The position numbers were made by a program, and so were the translations under genes. DNA of 9,280 bases, taken from NCBI GenBank assembly GCA_030706265.1, contig JAUZOX010000077.1:1-9280 (forward strand). The letters are read 5' to 3'. Shown piece by piece: positions 7,771-9,280 of the stretch (position 1 is the first letter of the stretch; every line of letters begins with the position of its first letter). The stretch is from Bacteroidota bacterium (GTDB taxonomy: Bacteria > Bacteroidota > Bacteroidia > Bacteroidales > Cfx3-03). Below the pieces are notes generated by a model. It saw only the letters and a list, made by a program, of their open reading frames with translations. It was not told the DNA's origin and did not search any database.

Positions 7771-8095
7771 AATTTATCTGTTTGAGAAAATGAATAAACG
7801 TTGGGTAAAAATAATAAAAGAACAACGTAAAACTTAAATAAAATTGTATAAATGTGAATTTAAACGCTCTTTACCTCTTTTTAAAAGGATGCTCTCACCA
7901 TATTTAAGATCATATTTATACTTTATTATTGAATACCGTAAAGTTTAAAAACCAACCCATAATCATTTCTGTCATGCGGAAAAAATAATTTGTATTAATT
8001 CGGTCGCATGGAACGCGCAAAGATATTTCCAAGGGTGTTTGTGCTTAAAAACATGCCCGGTTCATCTATGCCAAATCAGATCATCCAATTGATTG
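7771..8095. other. AT-rich spacer upstream of the HTCS gene
   Basis: These 325 bp separate the carbonic anhydrase gene from the HTCS gene, both read on the minus strand. I see no gene. The HTCS promoter should lie here but no clear TTTG/TAnnTTTG pair was found. A short inverted repeat, ACGTTG (7798-7803) and CAACGT (7823-7828) with 19 nt between, sits 28-58 bp before the HTCS start and could be an operator or chance. A second weak one, ACTTTA/TAAAGT, lies at 7920-7944. No strong intrinsic terminator follows the carbonic anhydrase gene. Confidence 0.75.
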
Positions 8096-8617
8096 TTATT
8101 CCTCTTTTTTATACCATGAGGCATACATCGGATAGGCATTTGCAATCCGGAGGACCTGACCTTCAAAAAACAGGGGATCCAGTTTCTTGATCTTTTTGGC
8201 CGGCACACCTGCATACAGATGGCCCGATTCGACAATCGTGCCTTCAAGAACTACTGCACCGGCCGCAATCATACAATTGCTGTTTATTACGGCTCCATCC
8301 ATAATTATCGCGCCCATACCGACTAAAACATTGTCATGAATAGTGCAGCCATGAATAATCGCATTGTGTGCAATCGAAACATTGTTGCCGATCGTTACCG
8401 GCCATTTTTGATAAGTACAGTGTATGATGGCACCGTCCTGGATGTTGACCTTATTGCCCATCCGTATTGAATGAACATCACCGCGGACAACGGCATTGAA
8501 CCAGATGCTGCAGTTGTCGCCCATGACCACATCGCCAACCACCGTTGCATTATCAGCCAGAAAGCAATCCTTTCCAAATTGGGGGGTAAGTCCGTTTATT
8601 GTTTTTATGAGTGCCAT
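8096..8617 (-). CDS. Gamma-class carbonic anhydrase family protein (left-handed beta-helix)
   Basis: This complete 173-residue protein of hexapeptide repeats matches the short cytosolic gamma carbonic anhydrase-like family (YrdA/PaaY/CamH type). The metal and active-site residues of that family are all visible: Arg45 and Asp47 (VVRGDVHSI), Gln60 and Asp61 (NIQDGAIIH), and the three zinc or iron ligands His66, His84 and His89 (SIAHNAIIHG). The acidic loop carrying the proton-shuttle glutamate of the archaeal Cam enzyme is absent, as in other short members. Expected role: reversible CO2 hydration as a trimer, though many family members have weak or unproven activity and related acyltransferases share the fold. 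Its ATG lies 24 bp after the nadB stop, so the two are probably cotranscribed. The length is usual and the gene appears intact. Confidence 0.93.
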   Translation of the reverse strand: MALIKTINGLTPQFGKDCFLADNATVVGDVVMGDNCSIWFNAVVRGDVHSIRMGNKVNIQDGAIIHCTYQKWPVTIGNNVSIAHNAIIHGCTIHDNVLVGMGAIIMDGAVINSNCMIAAGAVVLEGTIVESGHLYAGVPAKKIKKLDPLFFEGQVLRIANAYPMYASWYKKEE

Positions 8618-8641
8618 TAAAAACGGGATTATGTTGATAGT

Positions 8642-9280
8642 TTATTTTATGTTGCCAATCGAACGGGGATAATTCAGGGAAAAATGAAGGCCCCTGCTTT
8701 CTTTGCGTTCGATTGCCTGCATGATGATGAGGTAAGATACATTGATCAAATTCCGAAGTTCACAGATCTTCACCGAAAGGATGCTCTTCTTGAATAAAGC
8801 TTCAGTTTCCATATAAAGTAATTCGCTCCGGTCAAATGCTCTTTGCAGGCGCAGATTCGAACGAACTATCCCTACATAGTTTGTCATGATAGATTGAAGT
8901 TCTTTCAGGCTTTGGGTGATCAGGATCATCTCTTCGTTGAAAACCATTCCTTCGGCATTCCAGTCCGGAATTGCTTCACAATATTCGATGTCTTTTACTT
9001 TGTTGACTGCATCATTTGCGGCACGATGCGAGAATACCAGTGCTTCAAGCAATGAATTAGAAGCGAGTCTGTTAGCTCCGTGCAGGCCGGTCGAGGAACA
9101 TTCTCCGCTGGCATACAAGTTATTGATTGAGCTGCGACCATACTCATCTACTTTGATTCCGCCACAGGTATAGTGCGCTGCAGGAACTACCGGAATCATA
9201 TCTTTGCGAATGTCAATTCCGATTCCCAAACAATGGGCAAATATGGTCGGGAAATGATATACCAAATCATCTTTATCAAG
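8642..9280 (-). CDS. nadB: L-aspartate oxidase, C-terminal 212 residues (N-terminus outside window)
   Basis: The frame is open to the window edge and ends at TAA 8644-8642; the 212 residues seen are about 40% of the usual 530 or so. It carries the NadB hallmarks PVVPAAHYTCGGI and GECSSTGLHGANRLASNSLLE. These include the catalytic His (visible residue 36, corresponding to His351 in the E. coli enzyme as I recall) and Arg (visible residue 71, corresponding to Arg386), and the FAD-binding segment. The C-terminal three-helix bundle ends with ESRGLHFSLNYP, which is characteristic. NadB is a cytosolic FAD enzyme that oxidises L-aspartate to iminoaspartate using oxygen or fumarate; NadA then makes quinolinate for NAD synthesis. 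The HYTCGG and GLHGANR context, together with the ESRGLH tail, favours NadB over succinate dehydrogenase or fumarate reductase flavoproteins. Confidence 0.95.
   Translation of the reverse strand, partial: LDKDDLVYHFPTIFAHCLGIGIDIRKDMIPVVPAAHYTCGGIKVDEYGRSSINNLYASGECSSTGLHGANRLASNSLLEALVFSHRAANDAVNKVKDIEYCEAIPDWNAEGMVFNEEMILITQSLKELQSIMTNYVGIVRSNLRLQRAFDRSELLYMETEALFKKSILSVKICELRNLINVSYLIIMQAIERKESRGLHFSLNYPRSIGNIK

Noticed and set aside
8008..8247. Short open frames on both strands at the end of the carbonic anhydrase gene
   Set aside because: They overlap the C-terminal coding part in other frames and show no domain features.

Overview
The window comes from a member of the Bacteroidota, probably a Bacteroidales or Marinilabiliales-type glycan degrader. 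This is inferred from an AT-rich genome, a SusC/RagA-type TonB-dependent transporter, a giant hybrid two-component system (HTCS) regulator and weak AT-rich ribosome binding regions. All confidently called genes lie on the minus strand, so transcription runs from high to low coordinates. No tRNA, rRNA, CRISPR array or insertion sequence was seen.

In order of transcription: (1) 9280-8642 is the C-terminal part of nadB (L-aspartate oxidase, de novo NAD synthesis), cut by the window edge. (2) 8617-8096 is a complete gamma-class carbonic anhydrase-like hexapeptide-repeat protein, 24 bp behind nadB and probably cotranscribed. (3) 8095-7771 is a 325-bp AT-rich spacer separating this housekeeping pair from the next unit. 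(4) 7770-3583 is a complete 1395-residue HTCS regulator: a periplasmic double seven-bladed propeller, Y_Y_Y domain, histidine kinase, receiver and AraC-type DNA-binding domain in one protein. (5) 3582-2830 is an unusually long 753-bp spacer. It holds several inverted repeats and short coding-like stretches that may be a small membrane peptide and gene debris. (6) 2829-1 is a SusC-family outer-membrane transporter, cut at its C-terminus by the window edge.

The HTCS and SusC most likely form the sensing and uptake end of a polysaccharide utilization locus. A glycan fragment in the periplasm would be sensed by the propellers, the kinase and receiver would relay the signal within one polypeptide, and the AraC domain would activate susC and the downstream genes (SusD, enzymes), which lie outside the window. 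The substrate cannot be told from this sequence.

I see no clear new system here. The least explained stretch is the HTCS-susC spacer.
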